DNA from: Bradyrhizobium sp. 149
GTDB lineage: Bacteria; Pseudomonadota; Alphaproteobacteria; Rhizobiales; Xanthobacteraceae
NCBI RefSeq assembly: GCF_023073915.1
Contig: NZ_JADPKK010000004.1
Span: 62,001-126,000 of the forward strand
Direction: 5' to 3'
DNA: 64,000 bases
The notes beneath the pieces were generated by a model that did no database searches, was not told the DNA's origin, and saw nothing but the letters and a program-made list of their open reading frames with translations. Shown here one piece after another: positions 35,959 through 44,976 of this stretch. Each line of letters starts with the position of its first letter. The first letter of the stretch is position 1. Both the position numbers and the translations under genes were made by a program.

Positions 35959-38826
35959 TTAAGCCACGCGGCGGACTGCGTTCAGCCGCTCGATTGTGCG
36001 TCCGACCTCCGCGGCCGGGCAGGGCTTGCCGAAATAATATCCCTGCACGGCGGTGCAGCCGCATTCGCGGACGAAGTCGAGTTGTTCAATCGTCTCCACG
36101 CCTTCTGCCGTGGTCTCGACGCCGAGCACCGAGCCGAGGCTGGCGATGGTGCGGACGATCGCCACACTCTCCGGGCTTTCGCCGAGTGTGCCGACAAAGG
36201 AGCGGTCGATCTTGATGCGGTCGAACGGAAATTTGCGCAGATAGCTCAGCGAAGAATAACCGACGCCGAAATCGTCGAGGCTGACGCGCACCCCTAACGC
36301 GCGCAGCTGGTGCAGGATCCCGATCGTCGCCTCGCTGTCGTCGAGCAGCGCCGTCTCGGTGACCTCGAGCTCGAGCCGATGCGGCGGCAGGCCGGCCTCC
36401 GCAAGTGCGCTCGTGACCATCGTCACCAGCCCGCGCGAGCGGAACTGCACCGGCGACAGGTTCACCGCGATGGTGAGATCGGGCCAGGTCGCGGCGGTCG
36501 CGCAGGCCGTGCGCAGCACCCATTCGCCGATCGGAACGATCAGCCCGTTCTCTTCCGCGATTGGAATGAATTCGGCTGGCGAGACGAGGCCACGCGAGGG
36601 ATGTTTCCAGCGCAGCAGCGCCTCAAAGCCGGTAAGTTCGGTGCTGTCGAGCCGCACCTGCGGCTGGAATGCCAGGTGGAATTCACGGGCCTCCAGCGCG
36701 CCGCGCAGATCGTGCTCGAGCGCGTGCCGGCTGCGAGCCTCTTCCTCCATTTCGGGCTCGAACAGCTGATAGGCGCCACGTCCCTTGGCCTTGGCCTGGT
36801 AAAGCGCGAGGTCGGCGCATTTCATCAGCTCGTCGGCATCGAGCCCGTGATCGGGTGCGATTGCGATGCCCACGGAGACGCCGATATGAATCGACTGGTT
36901 CTCGAACGGCGGTGGATGACCGATGATCTCGACCAGACGGCGTGCGAGCTTTTCCGCCGATTGCGGCTGCGGCCCGCGCTGGAGAACGGCGAATTCGTCG
37001 CCGCCGAGCCGCGCGACGGTGTCGTGCTCGCCGACATTCTCCTTCAGCCGCGCCGCGACCCAGCGCAACAGGCGGTCGCCGGCCGCGTGGCCGAGGCGGT
37101 CGTTGACGGTCTTGAAATTGTCGAGGTCGAAGCACAGCACGGCCATCGCGCCGCCGGCGATCGCGACCTGATTCAGGCCTTCGCCCATCTTCTCGCGGAA
37201 CAGCGTGCGATTGGGCAGGTCGGTGAGCGAATCGTGGCGGGCCATGTGCGCCACGCGGGCCTGGGCCTTGTGGCGCTCGGTGACGTCCTCATAGGTGACG
37301 ACCCAGCCGCCGTGCTCCATTCGCTTGTGATTGAGCTTGATGATGCGCCCGTCGCTCAAATGCCGGTGCAGCGTATGCTCGCCCTCGCGCAGCCTCTCGA
37401 CATAGTCGGCATAGAGCCGCGCGGCGGTGGTGTTCGGATGGATGCCGAGTTCGCAGCTGTGCTCCATGATCTCGCGCATCGATATGCCCGGCTTCACCAA
37501 TTCGGGCGACAGTCCGTACATCTCGATATAGCGGCGGTTGCAGACGATCACGTGCAGGCTCGAATCGAGCATGCACAGGCCCTGGCTCATGTTGTTCAGG
37601 GCCGCATCGAAGCGCCGATACTGCTCGCTCAACTCCTCGACTGCGTGCTCGCGCTCGGTGATGTCCTCGTATGTCGCGACGAAGCCGCCATCGGCCAGCG
37701 CGCAGTAGCGTACCGAGATCATGGTGTCGTCCGACATGCGCCGGCGCATCGGCGAGGAGTCGCGGTCGGCGATCCTCACGCTGGCGGCCTCCAGGAGCTG
37801 TTGCGGGCTGTACTCGGAAGAGAACGCGCCGTTTGCCATCGAGCGCTCAATCAACTCGGCGAGGTGTGTACCGGGTTTGGTCTCCTCCAGCGACAGCCGG
37901 TAGATCTTGCGATAGGTGGTGTTGCAGACGCGCAGGCGCATGTCGCTGTCGTAGAAGGCGAGCCCGTGCGCCATGTTCTCCAGCGCCGCATCGAGGATGA
38001 AGTTCTGCTGTCTCAGCATCTCCTCGTACTGCAGCCGCTCGGTGACGTCTTCGTGCACCGTCACCCAGCCGCCGTCGGGCAGGAAACGGGAGACCGCCTG
38101 GACCATTCGTCCGTCATAGCGCATCACCAGCAGGTTTTTCGCCTTCCTGGTGCGCACGTCCTCCAGCCTGGTGTCGTGGAATTCCTCGGCCGCCGTGCCC
38201 GGCAGGTTGCCGCGCGACATCCAATGCTCGATCACCGTACAATGCGAGACACCCGGCTTCACAATTTCCGGATCGAGGTCATAGAGGTTCAGGAACCGAT
38301 CGTTGCAGACGACGACCCGGCTGTCGGCGTCGTACATGATAAGTCCGTGCGACATGTTTGCGAGTGCGTGCTGGCTGCGCTCGGTCTGCACGCGCAGCTC
38401 CGCCTCCAGCCGGGCGAGACGGCTGACGTCGTCGCAGATCGTCATCCAGCCCCCGGTGGAGAGCGGCTTCAGCTCGAGCGCCATGACGTGGCCGCTTGCA
38501 AGCCACTGTTCGGTCCGGAACGGCTTGCCCGCCGCGATCTGCGCGATCCGCGCCGAATATAGCGCCTCGATCTCGTCCTTCGGAAAGTTGCCACGCATCG
38601 CGCTGTGCGCAAGTACCTCGCGATAGCTCGTGCCGACCCGCACGATGTCGGCCGACATGTCGAACAGCGTGAGGTAGCGCTGATTGACCAGGACGATCCG
38701 GTTGGCGGCGTCGTAGACGCAGACGCCTTGCTCCATCTGGTCAAGCGCAAGCTGGCTCAGCCCGACCAGGGCCTCCGGGCCCTGTTCGCGGCGTGCATCA
38801 AGCTCGTTGTCGCGGATCGAAATCAT
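35959..38826 (-). CDS. Four-PAS diguanylate cyclase/phosphodiesterase (GGDEF-EAL)
   Basis: A 955-residue soluble c-di-GMP protein. Four PAS domains follow each other, each opening with an L-x-x-M-x-x-G-(V/L) helix and a V-x-N-x-x-(Y/F) strand. The PAS-associated (V/I)-x-x-D-(V/I)-(T/S)-x-R ends are clear (YEDITERE, YEDVTERH). The GGDEF site is intact (RLGGDEFAVL) and so is EAL (GFEALLRWKH, VNLSP, DDFGVGYSSL, AEGVE, QGYYFGKP), so either activity is possible and PAS inputs presumably decide. ATG 38826 is chosen over a TTG 15 codons upstream; neither has a good ribosome-binding site. No membrane segment. Confidence 0.93.
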   Translation of the reverse strand: MISIRDNELDARREQGPEALVGLSQLALDQMEQGVCVYDAANRIVLVNQRYLTLFDMSADIVRVGTSYREVLAHSAMRGNFPKDEIEALYSARIAQIAAGKPFRTEQWLASGHVMALELKPLSTGGWMTICDDVSRLARLEAELRVQTERSQHALANMSHGLIMYDADSRVVVCNDRFLNLYDLDPEIVKPGVSHCTVIEHWMSRGNLPGTAAEEFHDTRLEDVRTRKAKNLLVMRYDGRMVQAVSRFLPDGGWVTVHEDVTERLQYEEMLRQQNFILDAALENMAHGLAFYDSDMRLRVCNTTYRKIYRLSLEETKPGTHLAELIERSMANGAFSSEYSPQQLLEAASVRIADRDSSPMRRRMSDDTMISVRYCALADGGFVATYEDITEREHAVEELSEQYRRFDAALNNMSQGLCMLDSSLHVIVCNRRYIEMYGLSPELVKPGISMREIMEHSCELGIHPNTTAARLYADYVERLREGEHTLHRHLSDGRIIKLNHKRMEHGGWVVTYEDVTERHKAQARVAHMARHDSLTDLPNRTLFREKMGEGLNQVAIAGGAMAVLCFDLDNFKTVNDRLGHAAGDRLLRWVAARLKENVGEHDTVARLGGDEFAVLQRGPQPQSAEKLARRLVEIIGHPPPFENQSIHIGVSVGIAIAPDHGLDADELMKCADLALYQAKAKGRGAYQLFEPEMEEEARSRHALEHDLRGALEAREFHLAFQPQVRLDSTELTGFEALLRWKHPSRGLVSPAEFIPIAEENGLIVPIGEWVLRTACATAATWPDLTIAVNLSPVQFRSRGLVTMVTSALAEAGLPPHRLELEVTETALLDDSEATIGILHQLRALGVRVSLDDFGVGYSSLSYLRKFPFDRIKIDRSFVGTLGESPESVAIVRTIASLGSVLGVETTAEGVETIEQLDFVRECGCTAVQGYYFGKPCPAAEVGRTIERLNAVRRVA

Positions 38827-39020
38827 CGGGCGGCGGGGGCCTCGGCTTGCAATAGACTTAACGCAACGCAATTCAGTCGCCGAGGGTAGCGAAGAGGCGG
38901 GAAAAGTCCCTTAAGCGCCGTAGTTTACGGAGGGTGACCGGCGATGCAGAGTCGTGTGCCTCGGACGCGGGAATGCGCGACAATCCGCCGGAACGGCAGT
39001 GAATGTTTGGTCCGGGCGAC

Positions 39021-39959
39021 CTATGGCCCGTACAGCACGAGTTCGGTATCCGTGAGGTCGGCCAGCTGCGGCCGGTGTGGGCCCTTGAAATACTTGCGGC
39101 CGCGCCGCTCGGTGTAGATGCCGACGAGCCCGGGAACCGGGCCATTGGAATCGATGGCGACGGAGATCTTGCCGAGCCGCAGCAGCAGCCGGCCGATACG
39201 GCCTGCGCATTCGGCGTATTCGGCGGCGCTGCGGCAGTAGATCAGCTTCATCGCGGGCGGCGCAATGAAGCCGCGGCGGATGCGCACCGGTTGCAGGATG
39301 AAAGGGAACGTTCCCTTCGGCGTGCGGCAGACGAGGCTGAGGCAGTTGTAGCGCGCATGTCGCGTCAACAGCTCGGTCTCGGCCTCGGAAAGTCCGTCGA
39401 TCGTTTTGGCGTGCTGCGAGATAACCTCGATCGAGCTCCAACGCGGGACGCGCGCAAGCGCAGGCACCGAGAAGAACATGCCGCGGCAGTAGGCGCGAAA
39501 GCCCTGCGTCTCGATGATCGGCCAGGTCCACGGTGCCGGGCTGATGTTGAGATAGGTAACGTCCTTGTGCCGCTGCGCGATCTTGGTCAGCAGCGGGGCG
39601 TAGTTGCGGTAGGCCGGATCGACATACCAGCTCGACAAATTGCACTGGATGGCCGTCTCCTCACCGTCCTTCCGCGCCGTGTAGATCAGCAGCAGCACGC
39701 CGACCGGCGTGCCGTCATTGTCGAGCATGTAGCCGAAGCGCGGGTAGCCTTCCGGCACGGGCCGGAAGGCCTGTCGGCGCAGGCCCTGGATCCAGTAGTT
39801 GCGCGAGCGGCCCACGAAGCCGCGCGCCAACAGGTCCGCGACCGCATCGACGTCGGATTCGGTGATCTCGCGGCATCGGACCTTGGTGTGGATCACGCTC
39901 GTCTTACCCGTGGAAATGGGAGGCCTCGTTCCGTTAGCGCCAGCCTTCGCCATGGGCAT
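39021..39959 (-). CDS. GNAT-like acyltransferase linked to the aa:carrier-protein ligase
   Basis: A 312-residue protein. The first ~165 residues follow the GNAT pattern: CREITESDVDAVADLLARGF helix, a GVLLLIY strand, WYVDPAYRNYAPLLTKIAQR at the CoA-binding position, and IIETQGFRAYCRG. The C-terminal half (about 170-312) has no family I recognise. Its ATG lies inside the end of the ligase gene (overlap of 20-26 bp), so the two are translated together. By context it may transfer the aminoacyl group from the carrier protein, or another acyl group, to an unknown acceptor; that is inference. Confidence 0.7.
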   Translation of the reverse strand: MPMAKAGANGTRPPISTGKTSVIHTKVRCREITESDVDAVADLLARGFVGRSRNYWIQGLRRQAFRPVPEGYPRFGYMLDNDGTPVGVLLLIYTARKDGEETAIQCNLSSWYVDPAYRNYAPLLTKIAQRHKDVTYLNISPAPWTWPIIETQGFRAYCRGMFFSVPALARVPRWSSIEVISQHAKTIDGLSEAETELLTRHARYNCLSLVCRTPKGTFPFILQPVRIRRGFIAPPAMKLIYCRSAAEYAECAGRIGRLLLRLGKISVAIDSNGPVPGLVGIYTERRGRKYFKGPHRPQLADLTDTELVLYGP

Positions 39960-40914
39960 CGGCCGCGATTTGTGGCTGCAGGCCCATGATCTCCCGCACC
40001 TTGGCGGGCCAGGCGGCGATGTCAGTGCCGTGGGTGTGGAACATGGCGACCGCCAGCCGGTCCATGCCGAAGGCGACGCAGCCGGTATGGGCCGGCTCGC
40101 CCTTGGCGTCCTGGATGTCCCAGGTCGTGCCGAAATGCTCGCGGTGATAGTTGAAGCTCATGCAGGCGGTCGGCTGCTCTTCCGAGCGCAGCGGGATCAG
40201 CAGTTCGAACTTGAGCTGCTGCTGCTTCTGGCTCACCGCCTTCATCTGACCGACCCGGCCGAAGAACGGATCGCTGGCATAGTCGACGCGGAAGGTGAGA
40301 CCGAGATCGGTCGCGATCGCCTGCGCGCGCACCATCCAGCGCTCGCGGAAATCGGCGACGTCATCGGGGCTGCCGATGCAGACATATTCCCGCATCCGGA
40401 ACGATTGCAGCCGGTCGAGATGTTTTGACGGCTCACGGCGGAAGCAGTCCGCGGCGACGTCGAAACGCAGTCCACCCTTCGGCAATTGGCCACGGCTCGC
40501 CGCGATCGGATAGACGGGATAGCAGGCCGCCGGTGACAGCACGAGGTCTGCCGGCGAGAGCGAGCTGGTCCAGTCGCCGCCGGCATCGAAGCGGCTGACC
40601 GCGGCGTTGATCTCGCGCTCGGTGCCGTGCAGGCCGCAGACGCAGCCGAGCAGGTTCGGAAAGCTCTTGAGGTAGCCGGACTTCTCGAGCTGGGCGCGGC
40701 TCATCACCGGCGGGAAGCGCATCACCTCGGTGCCGGCTTCGCGATGGCTCGTGATCAGTGCGGCGAGCCGCTCGACGACGCCCTCATAAAGCGCGGTGCG
40801 GGCGTAGACGCCGTCCGAGCCCATGGGGTGGAACAGCTTGTCGGCGAGATGATCGAGCGGATCCGCGATTTGCGGGGCGGTCTCGGGCGAATTGGGGAGG
40901 ACGGCAATATTCAT
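39934..40914 (-). CDS. Amino acid:[acyl-carrier-protein] ligase (seryl-tRNA synthetase-like)
   Basis: A 326-residue class II aminoacyl-tRNA-synthetase homologue without a tRNA-binding arm. It activates an amino acid with ATP and loads it on the phosphopantetheine of a small carrier protein instead of tRNA. The zinc ligands known for B. japonicum Bll0957 (Cys131, Glu176, Cys279, from memory) are found at exactly those positions: AACYPV, MREYVC and HTGCVAFG. Class II motif 2 (DCFRREPSKHLDRLQSFRMRE) and motif 3 (GMDRLAVAMF) are present. Bll0957 prefers glycine, so glycine is likely here. It is flanked by an acyl-CoA dehydrogenase, a GNAT-like protein and a divergent carrier protein. Confidence 0.93.
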   Translation of the reverse strand: MNIAVLPNSPETAPQIADPLDHLADKLFHPMGSDGVYARTALYEGVVERLAALITSHREAGTEVMRFPPVMSRAQLEKSGYLKSFPNLLGCVCGLHGTEREINAAVSRFDAGGDWTSSLSPADLVLSPAACYPVYPIAASRGQLPKGGLRFDVAADCFRREPSKHLDRLQSFRMREYVCIGSPDDVADFRERWMVRAQAIATDLGLTFRVDYASDPFFGRVGQMKAVSQKQQQLKFELLIPLRSEEQPTACMSFNYHREHFGTTWDIQDAKGEPAHTGCVAFGMDRLAVAMFHTHGTDIAAWPAKVREIMGLQPQIAADAHGEGWR

Positions 40915-40989
40915 GGTTCGATGTCCTGCTATTTCAAAATTGTTCTTGTTGGTCTCGTCGCCAAGGTAGGTCAGTCACGAAAAGGCACG

Positions 40990-42207
40990 TCAGTCATGAA
41001 GGCTGGTCGGCACGCCGCTCATCAGGGTCGACGTCGCGGCATTGGCGAGAATACGGTCGTTGTTGATCATGATCGGCGACGAGAGCACGTCGCGCAGGTG
41101 GCGCCCCATGGTGAACTCACCATCGTTGCGGTAGCCGGAAAGGCCTGCGGTGCGCATCGCATGCATCACGGTCTCGACCGCGAGCTCGGAAGCCTGCACC
41201 TTCAGAAGCGTGATCGAAGACTGGAAGTCGAGCGAGCCGAGCGCGCGTTCGTCGTGCTCCGCGCGGGCAAAGGCGTCGATATTGGCCGATATCAGCGCGC
41301 GCAGCTTGGCCAGCGACATCTTTGCGGCGGTGAAATGCGCGGCCGCCGGCGGCATCTGGCCGCGCGAGGTGCGGGCCGCCTTGCGGACGAAGGCCTGCGC
41401 ACGGGTCACGGCGGCCGCGGCTATACCAGCCCAGGCCGAGGACCAGCACAGATGCGCGAACGGCGTCATGGTCTGGGCGTGGATCTTGTCGTAGGATTCC
41501 GGGAAGACGCGGTCGGCGGGGCAGTCGACCTTCAGCTCGAACCCGGTCGAACAGGTGCCGCGCATGCCGAGCGTTTCCCAGCCCAGCGTCTGCTTCAGCG
41601 AATAATCGTCCCTGGCGAGCGCCAGCAGTACCTGATCGGACGCAGAAGCATCGGTGGCGCGGCGGGCAATGGTGACGAGGCCGTCGGCCTCGGCGCCGTA
41701 GGAGATCACGGTGGCGTCGCGCAGCAGCGAGACGGTGTCGCCTGTGACGTCGACGGCGGCTGCGCTGGCGCGGATATTGCCGCCGTTCTGGCCTTCGGTG
41801 GTGGAGGAGGCGAGCAGCCACTGGTCGCTCGCGACCCGGCGCATCATGGTTTCCATCCAGGGAATGCCGTGGCCGTGCCTGACGACACAGGCGACCTTTG
41901 TCGTGTGCATCGCGTAGACCATCGCGGTCGAGGCGCAGGCGCGTCCGAGCGTGTAGCAGATGTCGGTGACGTCATGGATCGAGGCACCGAAGCCGCCGAA
42001 CTCGGCCGGGATCATGGCGCCGAGCAGCTTCTCCTCACGCGCGACCTCGAAAGCCTTGTGGGGGAAGCGGGCGTCGCGATCGACCCCGTCTGCGTCGGCA
42101 GCCGCCGCGGCGGCGGTTCGGGCGGTGCGTTCGATCAGAGAGGGGCCCTGCTCGAGAAAGCTTGTCTGCGTCTCGTCGACAGTGAGGACTGCTTCACGCA
42201 CGTTCAT
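40990..42207 (-). CDS. Acyl-CoA dehydrogenase homologue of the aa:carrier-protein locus
   Basis: A 405-residue flavoprotein of the acyl-CoA dehydrogenase fold: helical N-domain (about 20-125), beta domain with the WLLASSTTEG segment, and helical C-domain ending GYRNDGEFTMGRHLRDVLSS. An AMIPAEFGGFGAS motif follows the N-helices. It may oxidise an aminoacyl or acyl group held on the nearby carrier protein rather than a CoA ester, as known for carrier-protein-bound amino-acid oxidases such as those of prolyl-PCP; this is inference. It lies 75 bp upstream of the ligase gene in the same direction. Confidence 0.82.
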   Translation of the reverse strand: MNVREAVLTVDETQTSFLEQGPSLIERTARTAAAAAADADGVDRDARFPHKAFEVAREEKLLGAMIPAEFGGFGASIHDVTDICYTLGRACASTAMVYAMHTTKVACVVRHGHGIPWMETMMRRVASDQWLLASSTTEGQNGGNIRASAAAVDVTGDTVSLLRDATVISYGAEADGLVTIARRATDASASDQVLLALARDDYSLKQTLGWETLGMRGTCSTGFELKVDCPADRVFPESYDKIHAQTMTPFAHLCWSSAWAGIAAAAVTRAQAFVRKAARTSRGQMPPAAAHFTAAKMSLAKLRALISANIDAFARAEHDERALGSLDFQSSITLLKVQASELAVETVMHAMRTAGLSGYRNDGEFTMGRHLRDVLSSPIMINNDRILANAATSTLMSGVPTSLHD

Positions 42208-42562
42208 ACTCGTCCGCCTCCGGGTTGCCGTTCGAGATCGCCGGCATCATTCGCGATGCCGCAAGCGATCCTCCGACCATCTTTGCTTATGAGACGAGGC
42301 TACGGATTTAATTCAAATTCGTCGATGAAATAGAGGGTAAACAAAGTCCAATTCCAAACAGGCAGTTAAGGTCCGGTTGTTTGCATCGCCCGAATTTCCG
42401 CGATCGCGTTAGGGATCTGTAAGAAGCCGGGATTCCGGACAATCTGAGTCATCGTTTACTAAGAAGCGCGATGTAATGGTGGCGCCCATTGCGGGATCGG
42501 CCCGCCGTGCCCATCGTAGCCGGCAACCGGTCCGACCTTTGTCGACAGATGGGAATTTACCG
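42208..42562. other. Divergent promoter region between acyl-CoA dehydrogenase and carrier-protein genes
   Basis: A 355-bp gap that must drive both sides of the aa:carrier-protein locus. It contains a hairpin, CGGCATC (42242-42248) with GATGCCG (42255-42261), in the probable leader of the dehydrogenase gene. It also holds an unusually AT-rich tract at 42290-42370 (TTTAATTCAAATTCG and following) that looks like the promoter zone. I see no clear consensus -35/-10 pair. Confidence 0.5.
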
Positions 42563-42832
42563 ATGCAGGGCTTCGATACCGAATTGCGCAATCGCATCAT
42601 CAAGCTGGTGAAGGGCATTCTTGACCAGAACTCGCTCTCCGCTGACGTCACACCGCAGGCCAAGCTCGTCGACGTCGGCCTGACATCGATGGACATGGTC
42701 AATCTGATGCTCGGCGTCGAAGCCGAGTTCGACTTCATCATTCCCCAGTCCGAGATCACACCGGAGAACTTCCAGTCCGTCGAGACGCTGGAGCGCATGG
42801 TCGCGGCCCAGCTGCAGCTGGCTGCGGCTTAG
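42563..42832 (+). CDS. Acyl/aminoacyl carrier protein
   Basis: An 89-residue carrier protein. The phosphopantetheine attachment serine is S42 in DVGLTSMDMVNLML (TSM replaces the usual DSL). Acidic helices II and III follow (VEAEFDFIIPQSEITPENF). It corresponds in size and position to B. japonicum Bsr0959, the partner of the Bll0957 ligase, as far as I recall. ATG 42563 has GGGAA about 8 bases upstream; a longer frame from 42476 is arginine-rich and unlike a carrier protein. It is transcribed away from the ligase operon. Confidence 0.88.
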   Translation: MQGFDTELRNRIIKLVKGILDQNSLSADVTPQAKLVDVGLTSMDMVNLMLGVEAEFDFIIPQSEITPENFQSVETLERMVAAQLQLAAA

Positions 42833-42953
42833 CCAGGCGCGCTGGTGCGTCCTCCTGACGGCACTTCCCGCCTCATCCCCCGTTCCAAAACCGACGTAAA
42901 GCTGGCATAGCTTCTCCATGGGATTGCGCTGGCGCGCACGAGGTGGAGCAGGA

Positions 42954-43829
42954 ATGACGCAGGCGGTATTGGGCATCATCGGCGGCTCCGGCATCTACGA
43001 TCTGCCGGGACTGGAGGACGCTCGCGAACAGGTGATCAAGAGCCCCTGGGGTGAGCCGTCGGCGCCGCTGCGGTGCGGCTCCATTGCCGGCCTGCCGATC
43101 GTGTTCCTGCCCCGCCACGACAAGGGCCACCGGCTGTCGCCCTCCGACATCAACTATCGCGCCAATATTGACGTCCTGAAGCGCGCCGGCGTCACCGACC
43201 TGATCTCGCTGTCGGCCTGCGGCTCGTTCAGGGAGGAACTGCCGCCCGGCACCTTCGTTCTCGTCGACCAGTTCGTCGATCGTACCTACAAGCGCGAGAG
43301 CTCGTTCTTCGGTCGGGGCTGTGTTGCGCATGTATCGATGGCGCACCCGGTCTCGCCGCGCTTACGCATTCATCTTGCCGCGGCTGCTGAAGCCGAGGGC
43401 ATCGCGTTTGCGCGCGGCGGCACCTATGTCTGCATGGAAGGGCCGCAATTCTCCACCTATGCGGAAAGCATGACCTACAAGACGCTGGGCTATTCCGTGA
43501 TCGGCATGACCAACATGCCTGAAGCGAAGCTCGCGCGTGAGGCCGAGCTATGCTACGCCACCGTCGCGATGGTGACTGATTTCGATTGCTGGCATCCCGA
43601 TCACGACGCCGTCACCGTGCAGGACATCATCCGCGTGCTGAGCTCGAACGCCGACAAGGCGAAGGCGCTGGTGGCACGGCTGGCGAACGAGTTCCCGCGC
43701 GAGCATGAGCCGTGCCCGATCGGCTCGGACCGCGCGCTCGACACCGCGCTGATCACCGCGCCCGAGGCGCGCGATCCCGAGCTGTTAAAGAAGCTCGATG
43801 CGGTGGCGGGGCGCATCCTGCGGGGGTGA
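42954..43829 (+). CDS. mtnP: S-methyl-5'-thioadenosine phosphorylase
   Basis: A 291-residue purine-nucleoside-phosphorylase-fold enzyme that splits methylthioadenosine into adenine and methylthioribose-1-phosphate. Motifs: GIIGGSGIYDLPGL, the phosphate-binding LPRHDKGHRLSPSDINYRAN, the SACGSFREEL loop, YVCMEGPQFST with the ribose-contacting Met/Glu, and TDFDCWHPDH at the base-binding site. ATG 42954 with GGAGCAGG upstream is chosen over ATG 42918. mtnA follows 18 bp later, giving two consecutive steps of the salvage route. Confidence 0.94.
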   Translation: MTQAVLGIIGGSGIYDLPGLEDAREQVIKSPWGEPSAPLRCGSIAGLPIVFLPRHDKGHRLSPSDINYRANIDVLKRAGVTDLISLSACGSFREELPPGTFVLVDQFVDRTYKRESSFFGRGCVAHVSMAHPVSPRLRIHLAAAAEAEGIAFARGGTYVCMEGPQFSTYAESMTYKTLGYSVIGMTNMPEAKLAREAELCYATVAMVTDFDCWHPDHDAVTVQDIIRVLSSNADKAKALVARLANEFPREHEPCPIGSDRALDTALITAPEARDPELLKKLDAVAGRILRG

Positions 43830-43847
43830 TACGAAAGGCAGAATGCC

Positions 43848-44957
43848 ATGAAGGTCGACGGCAAGCATTTCCGCAGCATCTGGCGTGAACGCGACGGCTG
43901 GTCAGTCGGAGCGATCGACCAGCGCCGACTGCCGCATGAGTTCGTCGTTGCGAAGCTGACCTCATGCGAGGACGCGGCCGTCGCCATCCGCGATATGCTG
44001 GTGCGCGGTGCGCCGCTGATCGGCGCGACCGCAGCTTATGGCATGGCGCTGGCGATGCGCGAGGATGCTTCCGACGCCGGCCTGAAGCGCGCTTACGACA
44101 CGCTTGTGGTGGCGCGACCGACCGCGATCAATCTGAAATGGGCGCTGGACGAGATGCGCACGACACTGGTGCCGATCGATCCGCTGGAACGGGCCGAAGC
44201 GGCCTATGCGCGCGCCGACGAGATCGTCGAGCAGGACGTCGAGATCAACCGTGGCATCGCCGGCAATGGCCTGAAACTCATCGAGGCGATCGTCGCAAAG
44301 AAGAAGCCGGGCGAGAGCGTCAACGTGCTGACCCATTGCAATGCCGGCTGGCTTGCGACCGTCGACTGGGGCACGGCCACAGCGCCGATCTATCTCGCGC
44401 ATGAGCGCGGCATCAAGATCCATGTCTGGGTCGACGAGACGCGTCCGCGCAACCAGGGCGCCTCGCTCACGGCCTGGGAGCTCGGCCATCACGGCGTGCC
44501 GCATACCGTGATTCCGGACAACACCGGCGGTCACCTGATGCAGCATGGGATGGTCGATCTCGCCATCGTCGGCACCGATCGCGTTGCCGCCAATGGCGAC
44601 GTCTGCAACAAGATCGGTACCTATTTGAAGGCGCTCGCCGCTTACGACAACAACGTGCCGTTCTATGTCGCGCTGCCGTCGCCGACGATCGATTTCGCAG
44701 TTGATGACGGCATCCGCGACATCCCGATCGAGCAGCGCAGCGGCACGGAGGTCACCGACATGACCGGCCGCACCGCAGACGGAAGGCTTGAGACGGTGCG
44801 TATCGTGCCGGAGGGCTCGCCGGTCGCGAATTATGCCTTCGACGTTACCCCGGCGCGGCTCGTCACCGGCCTCATCACCGAGCGCGGCGTGCTGAAGCCC
44901 GATCGTGCGTCGCTCGCCGCGGCGTTTCCTGAGCGGATCGCCGCTGCGGCGGAGTAG
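43848..44957 (+). CDS. mtnA: S-methyl-5-thioribose-1-phosphate isomerase
   Basis: A 369-residue aldose-ketose isomerase of the eIF2B-alpha-like fold that turns methylthioribose-1-phosphate into methylthioribulose-1-phosphate. Catalytic C164 lies in [10 protein letters not shown] and D244 in [25 protein letters not shown] and [17 protein letters not shown] are the other family signatures. An AAGG ribosome-binding site lies upstream and the gene directly follows mtnP. The later salvage enzymes (MtnB-D or an aldolase shunt) are not seen here. Confidence 0.95.
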   Translation: MKVDGKHFRSIWRERDGWSVGAIDQRRLPHEFVVAKLTSCEDAAVAIRDMLVRGAPLIGATAAYGMALAMREDASDAGLKRAYDTLVVARPTAINLKWALDEMRTTLVPIDPLERAEAAYARADEIVEQDVEINRGIAGNGLKLIEAIVAKKKPGESVNVLTHCNAGWLATVDWGTATAPIYLAHERGIKIHVWVDETRPRNQGASLTAWELGHHGVPHTVIPDNTGGHLMQHGMVDLAIVGTDRVAANGDVCNKIGTYLKALAAYDNNVPFYVALPSPTIDFAVDDGIRDIPIEQRSGTEVTDMTGRTADGRLETVRIVPEGSPVANYAFDVTPARLVTGLITERGVLKPDRASLAAAFPERIAAAAE

Positions 44958-44976
44958 GATGAGTTTGTAAGCGGCG

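Noticed and set aside
36310..38562. A 750-codon plus-strand frame opposite the four-PAS GGDEF-EAL gene.
   Set aside because: Antisense shadow of a gene with intact GGDEF and EAL motifs; composition is biased and no domain is recognisable.
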